Assembly: GCA_047601665.1 (NCBI GenBank)
Contig: JASGIT010000001.1
Coordinates: 4,588,001 to 4,652,000, forward strand
From: JASGIT01 sp047601665
GTDB taxonomy: Bacteria; Pseudomonadota; Gammaproteobacteria; Burkholderiales; Burkholderiaceae_C
Direction: 5' to 3'
DNA: 64,000 nucleotides
This document shows positions 43,158 through 51,612 of the stretch, one piece after another. The notes beneath the pieces were generated by a model that was not told the origin of the DNA, made no database searches, and saw nothing but the letters and a program-made list of their open reading frames with translations. The position numbers and the translations under genes are program-made. Position 1 is the first letter of the stretch. The number at the start of each line of letters is the position of its first letter.

Positions 43158-43188
43158 GTCTCTTCCTTGGACAGTGTTGGTAAATTTT

Positions 43189-43207
43189 GAGTATATATTT
43201 TATACTC
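43189..43207. promoter_or_regulatory. Inverted repeat, likely HxlR operator
   Basis: GAGTATA and TATACTC flank TATTT in the spacer between the divergent HxlR and FAD oxidoreductase genes. Size, symmetry and AT-rich centre fit HxlR-family operators. It also overlaps -10-like sequence (TATATT, TATACT). An in-frame ATG at 43187 falls inside it, so that ATG is not a believable start. Confidence 0.6.
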
Positions 43208-43240
43208 ACTCAAATCGACACCAGGAATGGAGCAACCACC

Positions 43241-45085
43241 GTGACCCATGCAGACGACACACCCCGGCAATCTTCAGGGATTCTGATCGAAGCGGAGGAC
43301 TTCGAAACCTTCGGCGGCTGGGTCCTCGACTCCCAGTTCGAGACACAGATGGGTTCGCCCTACCTGCTTGCGCACGGCCTGGGTCGGCCCGTCGCCGATG
43401 CCCGCACTGCGGTGGCGATCGCCGATGCCGGCGAATACGAGGTCTGGGTCCGAGCCAAGGATTGGGCGCCCTCGCACCATGCGGGGCGATTCACGCTCTC
43501 GATCAACGGCGCCACCCTCGCCACCGAATTCGGTGCGAACGGCCAGGACTGGTCGTGGCAGTCCGCCGGAAAGATCTCGCTGCCCCAGGGCGACGCCACG
43601 CTGGTGCTCCACGACCTGACCGGCTTCGATGGGCGATGCGATGCGATCTACCTAAGCCGGGACGGCGTAGCGCCCCCCAATTCGGTTGACGCTGCGAGCC
43701 GCCGCTGGAGAAAGGCCTTGCGGGGGCTGCCTGAGCAGCCGACGGATGCCGGCTTCTACGACGTGGTCGTGGTGGGCGGCGGCATCTCTGGAAGCGCGGC
43801 GGCGCTGGCCGCGGCCCGCCTCGGCCAGCGCGTGGCGCTGATCCACGACCGGCCCCTGCTCGGCGGCAACGCGAGCAAGGAGATCGGCCTGAGCCCGCGG
43901 GGCGCGCAGGGCTCCCTCCTCAAGGAAATGTCGGCCCGCACGCCCGACGGCGACCTCATGGCGTTCTCGCTGCTCCAGGCGGAGCCGACCGCCTCCATCT
44001 TCCTCGAGCACCGGATCGTCGGCACCGTCCGGGAAGGCAACCGGATCATCTCGGTGGACGCCGTGCAGGCCTGCGGCGGGCACGAGCGCCGCTTCCGGGG
44101 CGACATGTTCATCGACGGCACCGGCACCGCGATGCTGGGCGTGCTGGCGGGCGCTGAGACCCTGTTCGGCCGGGAGGCACGCTCGGAATTCGACGAGCCC
44201 TACGCACCCGAGGTGCGCGACGAGATGCACCACGGCAACACGCTGTTCTTTCGCACGCGCATGGCGGATCACCCGGTGCCGTTCCCGGACGTGCCCTGGG
44301 CGACCGAGGTGTCGAAGGACTACGCCAACCTGAGCGGCCAGTTGATCGAGCCCGGCATCGAGAACGGCCCCGGCCCCCGTGCCGGCTCCAACCCCGATGC
44401 GCCGGAATTCAGGTTCGGCAGGAAGGCCGACGTGTTTCCCGCGACGCACTTCTGGGAGTACGGCCAGTGGCTCGACCCCTACACCGAGGGCGAACGCATC
44501 CGTGACTACCTCCTCAAGGCGCTCTACGGCACGTTTTCGAACGTCAAGCGTCTGGAGCCGGAAAAATACGCCAACCTCGAATTGGAATGGCTGGCCTTCG
44601 TGGCGGCCCAGGGCGAGTTCCGGCGCTACCGGGGCGACTACATCCTCACCGAGAACGATGTACGCAACCGCAGGGCGTTCGAAGACACGGTGGTCGCCAA
44701 CGATGGCGCGTTCTGCATCCACTGCGCGTGGGCACCGGGCGAGGGGGAATACGACTTCCGCCTCAAGGACTGGATCTGGGACGAGCGCGACAAGCAGGCC
44801 TATGGCATCCCGTTCCGCTGCCTGTACTCGGCGAACATCGACAACCTGATGATGGCAGGCAAGCACATCAGCGTCACCCACGTCGCGGGGTCATCCACCA
44901 AGCTCATGGGCAATGGCGCGCAGCATGGCATCGCCGTCGCGGTCGCAGCATTCCTTTGCAAGAAGCACGGCACGACGCCCCGTGGCCTCTACGAAAGCCA
45001 CCTTGGCGAACTCAAGGATCTCGCGAGCCAGCTCGGCTGCGATCACGCGCCGCCTCGAAAGCTGTTCGCGTTCGAGGACAACTGA
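43241..45085 (+). CDS. FAD-dependent oxidoreductase with N-terminal carbohydrate-binding-like domain
   Basis: This 614-residue protein starts at a GTG with GGAG about 10 bases upstream. Residues 10-140 resemble a CBM6/galactose-binding beta-sandwich (LIEAEDFETFGGWVLD, GEYEVWVRAKDW). From residue 165 an FAD_oxidored domain follows, with the Rossmann motif VVVVGGGISGSAAALAAA and a C-terminal SVTHVAGSSTKLMGNGAQHG flavin region. Such fusions occur in sugar and glycoside catabolism. Here the gene is followed by an enoyl-CoA hydratase, so the substrate is unclear. Confidence 0.85.
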   Translation: MTHADDTPRQSSGILIEAEDFETFGGWVLDSQFETQMGSPYLLAHGLGRPVADARTAVAIADAGEYEVWVRAKDWAPSHHAGRFTLSINGATLATEFGANGQDWSWQSAGKISLPQGDATLVLHDLTGFDGRCDAIYLSRDGVAPPNSVDAASRRWRKALRGLPEQPTDAGFYDVVVVGGGISGSAAALAAARLGQRVALIHDRPLLGGNASKEIGLSPRGAQGSLLKEMSARTPDGDLMAFSLLQAEPTASIFLEHRIVGTVREGNRIISVDAVQACGGHERRFRGDMFIDGTGTAMLGVLAGAETLFGREARSEFDEPYAPEVRDEMHHGNTLFFRTRMADHPVPFPDVPWATEVSKDYANLSGQLIEPGIENGPGPRAGSNPDAPEFRFGRKADVFPATHFWEYGQWLDPYTEGERIRDYLLKALYGTFSNVKRLEPEKYANLELEWLAFVAAQGEFRRYRGDYILTENDVRNRRAFEDTVVANDGAFCIHCAWAPGEGEYDFRLKDWIWDERDKQAYGIPFRCLYSANIDNLMMAGKHISVTHVAGSSTKLMGNGAQHGIAVAVAAFLCKKHGTTPRGLYESHLGELKDLASQLGCDHAPPRKLFAFEDN

Positions 45086-45163
45086 CAGAGTCCCTTGGCA
45101 ATGCATGGCGGCCCCCGGATGCCCCGGCCGGGACAATGAAACAACTCTTGCGGAGAAGAATGT

Positions 45164-45955
45164 ATGGACTATCAGAACTTTGAATACGACGTGCATGAAA
45201 GCGTTGCGCGCATCACGATCAACCGGCCCAAAAGCTACAACGCGCTGGACCTGCCGTCCATGAAGGAACTGTGCGATCTCGTGAACCGCTGCAGCAGCGA
45301 CTCGCGGGTCCGTGCGGTGGTCATCAGCGGCAGCGGAGCCCATGCCTTCTGCGCCGGCGGCGATGTGGCGTCGTTCGCGGCCAATGCGGACACGGTCGAT
45401 CTCCTGCTCAAGGAAATGACCGGCTACTTCCACATGGCCATCTCCCGCCTCGCGTGGATGGATGCCCCGGTGATCGCGGCTGTCAACGGCGTGGCGGCGG
45501 GGGCCGGCCTCAGCCTGGCGGCAGCTTGCGACCTCGCCATCGCCTCGGACCATGCCAGGTTCGCGAGCGCCTATTCGACCGTCGGACTCTCTCCCGACGG
45601 CAGTTCCTCCTGGTACCTCCCCCGCTTGATAGGGCGGCGCCGCACGATGGAGCTGTACTTGACGCCGCGCTCCTTGTCCGCGCAGGAGGCGGTGGACTGG
45701 GGGCTGATCAACCGGGTGGTTCCGCAGGACCAGTTCGCGGCCGAGGTGAACCAGCTTGCAGCGCAGATCGCCTCCGGCCCCACCAGGGCTTATGGCGGCG
45801 TGAAGAAGCTCATGATGCTGTCGAGTAATGACACCTTGGAGTCGCAGATGGAGCGGGAAACCCGGCAGATCGCGGAACTGGCGATGTCGAACGATGGACG
45901 CGAGGGTGCCAAAGCCTTCGTGGAAAAGCGCAAGCCGGTTTTCACGGGCTACTGA
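45164..45955 (+). CDS. Enoyl-CoA hydratase/isomerase
   Basis: This 263-residue crotonase-fold protein has the oxyanion-hole segments SGSGAHAFCAGGDVASF and AAVNGVAAGAGLSLAAACD, and the family stretch SAYSTVGLSPDGSSSWYLPR. The Asp of LSPDGS is at the position where hydratases and isomerases place an acidic catalyst. It lies 78 bp after the FAD enzyme on the same strand. It closes the catabolic cluster; the next 190 bp hold nothing recognised. Confidence 0.92.
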   Translation: MDYQNFEYDVHESVARITINRPKSYNALDLPSMKELCDLVNRCSSDSRVRAVVISGSGAHAFCAGGDVASFAANADTVDLLLKEMTGYFHMAISRLAWMDAPVIAAVNGVAAGAGLSLAAACDLAIASDHARFASAYSTVGLSPDGSSSWYLPRLIGRRRTMELYLTPRSLSAQEAVDWGLINRVVPQDQFAAEVNQLAAQIASGPTRAYGGVKKLMMLSSNDTLESQMERETRQIAELAMSNDGREGAKAFVEKRKPVFTGY

Positions 45956-46146
45956 GGTGACCCTGTCGAGCCGCTCAGTAGCAGTGCGACCGGCATGATG
46001 GCCTGATCAGCCTTAAAGGCCCAATACTGGGACAGGCAGAACGTCCGCAACAACGTCATTCAACGTAGGCTGCGAGGTTGGCGAGTGAGGAACTCATGCC
46101 GATCTCATGGTCTGCGGGAGAAATAGACGAGTAGAAACTGACTCAA

Positions 46147-46725
46147 CTAGTAGCGTCGCAGGGTCTCATGCACCTCGATTTCGCCGGAGTCAAGCTCAAG
46201 CCACGTGACTTCCTTGATCGCGCGCTTCGCCTGGTCAATCCTGAATTTTGCCGTTCCAGAGATGTCGGATCGCTGTATCACCCATTCTTCTCGCTCCCAA
46301 GGTTCGGGCTCCTCGTTCTGTCCGCGGTAGCCCCAGTCCATCCAACTCAGTTCGTGTTGGGACTCCATCTCGCCTTCGAATGTCAAGGTACATTCGCCGT
46401 CGCCGTCGCCTATGCCGACGATGCGAACATCGGCGATGGAACAACCCTCATTTTTCGAGCGATTGATTCGGTGCTGGTCATCGGACGGATAGAAGTGGAG
46501 GCCTGCAACGATGTCGTCGATATCCTTGGCAACGACATCGAAGTCTTCCAGAACGATGCTGCGCATCGCCTCAATCTCCGCACCATCTCCAAGTAGCAGT
46601 TCGGTCAGGCGCGGCAAGCTTGAAAAGTGGAGCAGCGCTGGATGGCGTTCACAGGCAAGCTTGAAGTCATGATCGGCCGAGACGATTGCGATGCACCGCT
46701 CTGGGGTCTTCTGCGCATGAGCATC
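46147..46725 (-). pseudogene. PIN-domain protein, C-terminal part (split by IS630)
   Basis: The minus strand codes the distal PIN half (ERCIAIVSADHDFKLACERH with the acidic SADHDF, then LLHFSSLPRLTELLLGD). An extra domain follows, containing YPSDDQHRINRS and LSWMDWGYRG. Removing the IS and one TA joins it in frame to 47889-48344, giving a 344-residue protein. An internal ATG at 46617 could still start a 156-residue product lacking the nuclease residues. Confidence 0.85.
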
Positions 46726-47822
46726 TAGTGTCCTGTCCCGTTAATTCGACCGCAGAGGCGAGATAGTTTCTCGAGGATCGAGTCGGCGGTGGCCGTCCAG
46801 GTGAAGGGTTTGCAGCTCTCGTTGTAGTGGCTGACGAATGTGTCAATCTTGTTCGTCAGCTCCTTGACGCTTTTGAACGAACCGCGCCGGATAGCCTTGT
46901 CGGTGATGATGGCGAAGAAGCGTTCAACCTGATTGAGCCAGCTGGAGTAGGTCGGCACGAAGTGCATGTGCCAGCGTGGCCGCTGCGCGAGCCAGGCGCG
47001 CACCTTCGGATGCTTGTGGCTGGCGTAGTTGTCCACGATGCAGTGCACGTCCAGCTCCTGTGGCACGGCCTTGTCGATCTCACGCAGGAAGCTCAAGAAC
47101 TCCTGGTGCCGATGGCGAGGCTTGCAACTGGCAAGGATTGCGCCGTTGAGTACGTTCAGGGCTGCGAACAGTGTTGTTGTCCCATGGCGTACGTAGTCGT
47201 GCGTGACGCCCTCGACGTAGCCCAATCCCATCGGCAGCATGGGCTGCGTGCGCTCCAGCGCTTGGCATTGGCTCTTCTCGTCAACGCACAACACCAGTGC
47301 GTTGTGCGGCGGATTCAGGTACAGGCCCACCACGTCGCGCAGCTTCTCGATAAACAGCGGGTCTGTCGAGAGCTTGAAACTCTGGACGCGATGCGGCTTC
47401 AGCTGAAACGCATTGAGGTAACGAGCCACCGTGCTCTTGCTGATGCCCGTCTCTGAGGCAAGACCACGCGTACTCCAGTGCGTGGCGCCACCCGAGGGCT
47501 TGGTGTGCAACGTCTTGTTGATCAGCTCGGCAATGCGTTCGTCGTTCACCGTGCGCGGCCGCCCTGAGCGCAGCTCGTCGTACAGACCCGTGAGCCGATC
47601 TCGCGCATAGCGCCCGCGCCACCTGTTGACCGTATTGCGGTCAAGTCCCAGCCGCTTGGCGACTTCGGTGCTCGCAACGCCGGCACCTTCGCATGCCAGC
47701 ACGATGCGCGCGCGCAGCGACAGCGCCGCAGGCAGCGAGCGCGACCGTGCCATTGACGTCAGCTCGGCACGCTCACTCTCGCTCAGCTCAATGTTGGTTG
47801 TGCGGGTATGGGCATTGGGCAT
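46725..47822 (-). CDS. IS630-family transposase
   Basis: This 365-residue DDE transposase has an N-terminal helix-turn-helix pair (VAKRLGLDRNTVNRWRGRY, TGISKSTVARYLNAF). The catalytic residues are in LVLCVDEKSQ, HCIVDNYASHKHP and YSSWLNQVERFF. Its stop codon (TAG) is supplied by the duplicated TA target at the left end, so the frame ends outside the element proper. It appears intact. Confidence 0.95.
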   Translation of the reverse strand: MPNAHTRTTNIELSESERAELTSMARSRSLPAALSLRARIVLACEGAGVASTEVAKRLGLDRNTVNRWRGRYARDRLTGLYDELRSGRPRTVNDERIAELINKTLHTKPSGGATHWSTRGLASETGISKSTVARYLNAFQLKPHRVQSFKLSTDPLFIEKLRDVVGLYLNPPHNALVLCVDEKSQCQALERTQPMLPMGLGYVEGVTHDYVRHGTTTLFAALNVLNGAILASCKPRHRHQEFLSFLREIDKAVPQELDVHCIVDNYASHKHPKVRAWLAQRPRWHMHFVPTYSSWLNQVERFFAIITDKAIRRGSFKSVKELTNKIDTFVSHYNESCKPFTWTATADSILEKLSRLCGRINGTGH

Positions 47823-47888
47823 CAGGCACCTCCAAGGATGCCTTATCCCAAGCAGCTCTTGTGCCTACAAATTAACGGGACAGGACAC
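46728..47888 (-). mobile_element. IS630-family insertion sequence, complete
   Basis: The element is 1161 bp. Including flanking CTAG, perfect 21-bp inverted ends run CTAGTGTCCTGTCCCGTTAA at 46725 and its inverse ending at 47891. It is flanked by TA on both sides (46726-46727 and 47889-47890), the target duplication of IS630 elements. It interrupts a PIN-domain gene. Confidence 0.95.
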
Positions 47889-48344
47889 TAGTGCGGCCAA
47901 TGCAAGCGCGTCGGGGAACTCCTTTCGCTTCTTGCCTTCGCCGAATGGGGCCGCGCAGCGGTCGTACCAGTCCATTACCCGCTCGAGTTGGATGTCGGCG
48001 TATCCCAACCGGACAACATCGAACTGCTTGAGAAAACTCGTCCACTCATCCATGGCAACTTGAGTGACCTCCCACGTGTGCTTTGAAGAGATCGAAGCCT
48101 GCGGGAAATGGCGCCACTTGGCCAGGAATGGAGCCTTACGTCGCGCATCCTCCAGTGCTTGAAGGGCTTCTGCGGCCCGGGTACGAATGTGCCGCTTAAC
48201 CTCACGCTCGGTGACGTCCGGCAACAGCAGCGGGATTCCGTTTGCCTTGGCTACTGGCGCGAACGATGTAAGCGCAGTTGAGGAGAAGTTGTACCCCTGC
48301 CCTGCAAATATGCTGGTATCGAGGAATGCTGCGGATGGTTTCAT
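47889..48344 (-). pseudogene. PIN-domain protein, N-terminal part (split by IS630)
   Basis: It starts MKPSAAFLDTSIFAGQGYN, where the Asp of FLDTS is the first PIN catalytic residue. It continues to GEGKKRKEFPDALALAAL before the IS end, with a further acidic residue in FPDA. The family resembles the larger PIN proteins (DUF4935 type) that can act as RNase toxins. The disrupting IS suggests the nuclease was lost or selected against here. Confidence 0.85.
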
Positions 48345-48360
48345 GGCCCTTGTAGAGCGT

Positions 48361-48675
48361 TCAAGCCGCAGGGGTCGGTGCAGCCAAAGGCTGCACCGCC
48401 AGCCGCATCCCCATCGCCTTGAGAATGGCCGATAGGCTGCTGAGCGCCGGATTGCCCTTCGGCGACAACGTGCGATAGAGCTGGGTCGGATTCAGGTGCG
48501 CCTGTTCGGCCACGGCCTGCACGCCACCAAACGCCTGCGCCATCTGGCGCAGCACGATCAGCAGCTCGGCCTGGTCGCCATCGGCCAGGATGCCATTGAT
48601 GACCTCCAGCGCCAGCGTCGGATCACTACCGTACAGCTCGGCCATCGCTTCGTCATGGGGTCTGCTTCTCATCAT
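48361..48675 (-). CDS. HigA-like antitoxin (addiction module antidote)
   Basis: This 104-residue protein has an XRE-type helix-turn-helix (FGGVQAVAEQAHLNPTQLYR, ALSSLSAILKAMGMRL), as in COG3636 antidote proteins. It starts inside the toxin gene (overlap 48653-48675), the usual toxin-first order of HigBA-type modules. Two successive ATGs (48675, 48672) are possible starts. It presumably binds and neutralises the toxin and represses the operon. Confidence 0.85.
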   Translation of the reverse strand: MMRSRPHDEAMAELYGSDPTLALEVINGILADGDQAELLIVLRQMAQAFGGVQAVAEQAHLNPTQLYRTLSPKGNPALSSLSAILKAMGMRLAVQPLAAPTPAA

Positions 48676-49003
48676 CCGATCTCCGTTGCCAGTCCTGCCA
48701 ATAACCCACCGCTCGGGCGATATCCGCATCCTGCGTCCGTTTGTCACCGCCGCACAGCAGCAGCACCACGCGATGACCGGACACGGCGTAATACACCCGA
48801 TAGCCCGGCCCCACGTCGACGCGCAGTTCCCAGACACCATCACGGCAGAATTTGTGATCGCCGAAATTGCCCAGTTCGGCCCGGGCCACCCGGCGAATCA
48901 CCGCCACCTTGGCCTGGCTATCACGCAGGCGCCGCAGCCAATCCGAGTAGAGATCCTGATGCTCGCCCGGCGTCAGGTAGTGCTCGATTCGATAGGCATT
49001 CAT
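48653..49003 (-). CDS. RelE/ParE-superfamily toxin (HigB-like killer protein)
   Basis: This 116-residue protein shows the pattern of PF05973 killer proteins: WLRRLRDSQAKVAVIRRV, ELGNFGDHKFCRDGVWELRV and GPGYRVYYAVSGHRVVLLLC, ending with the GGDKRTQDADIARA helix. Such toxins cleave mRNA at the ribosome or act on gyrase; which one applies here is not clear. It is first in the toxin-antitoxin operon. Confidence 0.88.
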   Translation of the reverse strand: MNAYRIEHYLTPGEHQDLYSDWLRRLRDSQAKVAVIRRVARAELGNFGDHKFCRDGVWELRVDVGPGYRVYYAVSGHRVVLLLCGGDKRTQDADIARAVGYWQDWQRRSDDEKQTP

Positions 49004-49026
49004 TTTCGTCTATAAACGAAATATGG

Positions 49027-49300
49027 TCAAGCTGTCGATTCAGGCGTTGCCGAGGCCCGCTTCGTGCCCGGCGGCACAGAGCGGGTCGGCGCCTTACGGT
49101 GCCTGTATGGCCGATAGTTCCCCAAGCTCGTTGGCGTAGTCCCTCCCCCACCCGTCGCCTCCTTTGTCGCGCTGGGCGTGACAATGACGGCGTTGCCGAT
49201 GGTTTCCTGGCGCCGCGCGGCCACCTTCTGCGGCTTGCAGCGCGACAGCCGCAGCAGCGGTATGGACGGCCTGGGTTTCGGCTTGGGTAACGGCATTCAT
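49027..49300 (-). pseudogene. Frameshifted hypothetical ICE gene
   Basis: From an ATG at 49300 the product begins MNAVTQAETQAVHTAAA. Coding character then moves to another frame (ETIGNAVIVTPSATKEATGG, TSLGNYRPYRHRKAP), suggesting a frameshift near 49230. Similar short genes lie between the toxin-antitoxin and maintenance genes of Tn4371-like ICEs, but the family was not identified. The call is tentative. From 49304 to 49868 no gene is seen, only the repeat at 49641. Confidence 0.35.
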
Positions 49301-49640
49301 GATCTAACTCCTGCAAAGTTGGCTGTTGAAGAAAACCGCACACCGGATTCCAAGATTCGGAGCCCAGCCTCGTGGCTGTTCGGTGCGGTTGGGACGAAGA
49401 ACCTGGTTGGCCCTGTTGCCACCGTCTTTCCTGAGTTCATCGCCCGCGACGAAAGGGAGCGCGCGGACGGGGGTCGTCAAGGAGACCAGCGCCAGGTAGG
49501 TGCGGCCCGCAGGCGCAGCCGAGGACACGGCCTGGCGCGCCTTGACGGCACACGGCCGCGGGCTACAGTCGCGATGAAGGTGATGGAGTCAGGGAAGACG
49601 GCTGGACATGGCAACGGCCGTCCCTGTGTGCCTACCGCAC

Positions 49641-49770
49641 GGCAAGCGCGAGCGCGCAGGCCCGAAGCTGGAAGCCGGGCCGAAGGCGTCAGCCGACCGG
49701 AGGGAGGGGACGATCGAAGCCCGAAGGGGCGAGACGCCGCAGGCAGCTCGATGCGCTAGCACGAGAGCGC
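49641..49770. repeat. Imperfect direct repeat, copy A (structured)
   Basis: About 120 bp here match 50688-50810. The best-kept core runs from GGCGTCAGCCGACCG to GGGGCGAGACGCC. GGCGTC and GACGCC at the core's ends are complementary, so RNA from this region could fold into a long hairpin around a G-rich segment (GGAGGGAGGGG). No protein frame is conserved between the copies. Confidence 0.7.
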
Positions 49771-49868
49771 GCCCGGCCATCTCCCAAGTGGCCGGGGACG
49801 CCCACATGACTTCCACGAAATCCCCATAGACCACGGTCTTCCAAGGCATCGGCACAATCAAGCCATCC

Positions 49869-50090
49869 ATGGACATACGAGAACTGCACGACGACGACCT
49901 GCGCACCCAGGCCCGCGAATGGCGACAACGCGCCCTGCGCGGCGAGAAAGACGCACGCGGCTTGGCGCACGAACTGGAATGCGAGGTGCGCCGGCGCTTT
50001 CCCCGCACCGACGCACCCCACGCCCTGGCACCAGTACACCGGCTTGGCGCCATGCCGCCGACCACGCAGCGGCGCTGGGCGCCCTGGTGA
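49869..50090 (+). CDS. Small hypothetical protein of ICE maintenance region
   Basis: This 73-residue protein begins MDIRELHDDDLRTQAREWRQ and is Arg/Asp/Glu-rich (ALRGEKDARGLAHELECEVRRR). It ends in a low-complexity tail that may be frameshifted. Proteins with this start are common beside DUF2958 genes in Tn4371-like ICEs (recollection, not checked). The function is unknown. Confidence 0.55.
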   Translation: MDIRELHDDDLRTQAREWRQRALRGEKDARGLAHELECEVRRRFPRTDAPHALAPVHRLGAMPPTTQRRWAPW

Positions 50091-50137
50091 ACGCCCAGAG
50101 CAAAAACCTGCAAGGGGCGTAAGCCCCTTGGGTAGGA

Positions 50138-50488
50138 TCAGGTGACGATTCGCCCGCCCAGTCGCGCATCGCGCGCGTAGGCGCTCAACCGCTTCTCGGC
50201 CCGGAAATACAGGTCGCGCTCGACCGGCAGGCCCAGCCGGCCGCGCAAGGCAGTGATTTCCTTGAGACTCGCATAGCCCAATTCAGGCATCCCAAAGCCC
50301 AAGTCGCAGAGGCCGAAACAGAGGTCGCCATCCTCTGGGTCTGCGGCTCCCAGCAGCCAGGTCGCGCCGCCGTCTGGCGTGAACAGCTTGACCACAGGCG
50401 CAGGATCGAAGTCCGGGTTCTCCATGGATTCGCGGCCGTTGGCCAGCAGCAGCGCAGGCTGCTCGTCGGTGATGAGTACGTTGTTCAT
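50138..50488 (-). CDS. DUF2958 domain protein
   Basis: This 116-residue protein begins MNNVLITDEQPALLLANG and shows the DUF2958 core: PVVKLFTPDGGATWLL, DPEDGDLCFGLCDLGFG and LRGRLGLPVERDLYFRAEK. It is a common passenger of ICEs and plasmids with no known function. The normal start was taken at 50488, downstream of a GGAG site. A decayed piece of a second copy lies at 15704-15780. Confidence 0.88.
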   Translation of the reverse strand: MNNVLITDEQPALLLANGRESMENPDFDPAPVVKLFTPDGGATWLLGAADPEDGDLCFGLCDLGFGMPELGYASLKEITALRGRLGLPVERDLYFRAEKRLSAYARDARLGGRIVT

Positions 50489-50687
50489 GTGAACTCCTGA
50501 AAGGTTGCCGGGCGGAATTGCCCAGCCCTTTCGGGTCACGGCGCAGCGCAAGCAGTCAAGGGTCAACGACGGCCGCAGGCCGCAAGCGTGCCTGCACGCG
50601 CAGCCCTTGCACTGCGAGAACGGCATGGTACGGTGAAAGGGACAGCAAGACCGCCCACACCCCGCCCGTCGCACACTCGGTATTCGG

Positions 50688-50810
50688 GGCAAGCGCAGCG
50701 CGCAGGCCCGCCAGGGCCGGAGGCGTCAGCCGACCGAAGGGAGGGGACGATGGAAGCCCGAACGGGGCGAGACGCCACAGGTGGCTCGATGCGCAAGCAC
50801 GACAGCGCGA
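50688..50810. repeat. Imperfect direct repeat, copy B (structured)
   Basis: This is the second copy of the repeat at 49641-49770, about 85-90 percent identical in the core from GGCGTCAGCCGACCGAAGGG to GGGGCGAGACGCC, with a short gap near the start. Complementary GGCGTC/GACGCC ends are kept, which supports selection on structure rather than on protein. Confidence 0.7.
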
Positions 50811-50948
50811 CGGCGGAACGCTGGGACGCCGGGACGGGGCAGTCCGCAGTACAGATGCGTTTTCGCACGCACGAGGTTCGCTCTTCTACGCCGCAGCAAG
50901 TTGTCCCGATAGACAGTGAGCGTCACCATATCCCCATGCAGCACGTTC

Positions 50949-51326
50949 ATGGAGTCCGTGGTGGAGCAGTTACGACAAACATCCCATGCAGACAGCACCG
51001 ACACAAGCCGATCACTTCCTCTTCCAGGAACGGAGGCTTACGAGGCACTGCCGCAATTTCCCAACCGCAGCCCCCTACCCTTCCGGCGCATCATCCGCCG
51101 CAGCGAACTGCGACAGATCGTTCCCCTGGCCGAGACGACGATCTACGAAATGGAACAGCGCGGCGAATTCCCCAGGCGCTTTCGCCTCACGGCCCGCTGC
51201 GTCGTCTGGGATCTGGAAGAAGTCGAGGCCTGGATCGAGGAACGCAAACAGGCCTCGCGCTCGGCGAGGCCCATTGCACCTGCCGGCCCCGATGTCAGGC
51301 TGCGCCAATACCGGCCGGTCCGATGA
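50949..51326 (+). CDS. AlpA-family helix-turn-helix regulator
   Basis: The product is 125 residues from the ATG at 50949; a GTG at 50916 is an alternative. The C-terminal half has the AlpA pattern: FRRIIRRSELRQIVPLAETT, IYEMEQRGEFPRRFRL, then VVWDLEEVEAWIEERKQAS. AlpA-type proteins bind DNA and control excision or integrase genes in prophages and ICEs. It is the typical regulator of a Tn4371-like integration module, but here it is far from the integrase. Confidence 0.85.
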   Translation: MESVVEQLRQTSHADSTDTSRSLPLPGTEAYEALPQFPNRSPLPFRRIIRRSELRQIVPLAETTIYEMEQRGEFPRRFRLTARCVVWDLEEVEAWIEERKQASRSARPIAPAGPDVRLRQYRPVR

Positions 51327-51352
51327 ACGGCCGGTACATGGCACAGCCCGCA

Positions 51353-51598
51353 TCAAGGCAACCCGGCATCCGTCCGAATCAGCGATGTGTCCGGCAGGAC
51401 CTGCGCCATCTGGGTAACGACCAGAGCCACCGCCGCATCGCCATCCAACGCCTCCCGGCTGAAAGCCAGCGCGACATGCCCAGGCCGACCCCAGCCCACC
51501 GTGGCATCGACGCAGTGACTGCCTGCGAGCCGGCGCAAGACTTCGTCTTGCGGCACATCTGGATCCAGCGCATATACCAGCGTGAAGTCGTGAACCAT
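51353..51598 (-). CDS. Small hypothetical protein, possibly truncated
   Basis: This 81-residue protein begins MVHDFTLVYALDPDVPQDEV and contains GRPGHVALAFSREALDGDAA. That resembles the N-terminal part of ICE-encoded proteins whose C-terminus carries a helix-turn-helix, which is lacking here. It starts 14 bp downstream of the AbiEii stop on the same strand. The function is unknown. Confidence 0.5.
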   Translation of the reverse strand: MVHDFTLVYALDPDVPQDEVLRRLAGSHCVDATVGWGRPGHVALAFSREALDGDAAVALVVTQMAQVLPDTSLIRTDAGLP

Positions 51599-51612
51599 CG
51601 CATCGCCCTTCC

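Noticed and set aside
43187..43240. ATG at 43187 as start of the FAD oxidoreductase
   Set aside because: It lies within the HxlR inverted repeat and promoter-like sequence. The GTG at 43241 has a ribosome site and begins the conserved protein.
49641..50810. CRISPR array suspected from the repeated blocks
   Set aside because: Only two imperfect copies about 1 kb apart, with genes between them and no regular spacers.
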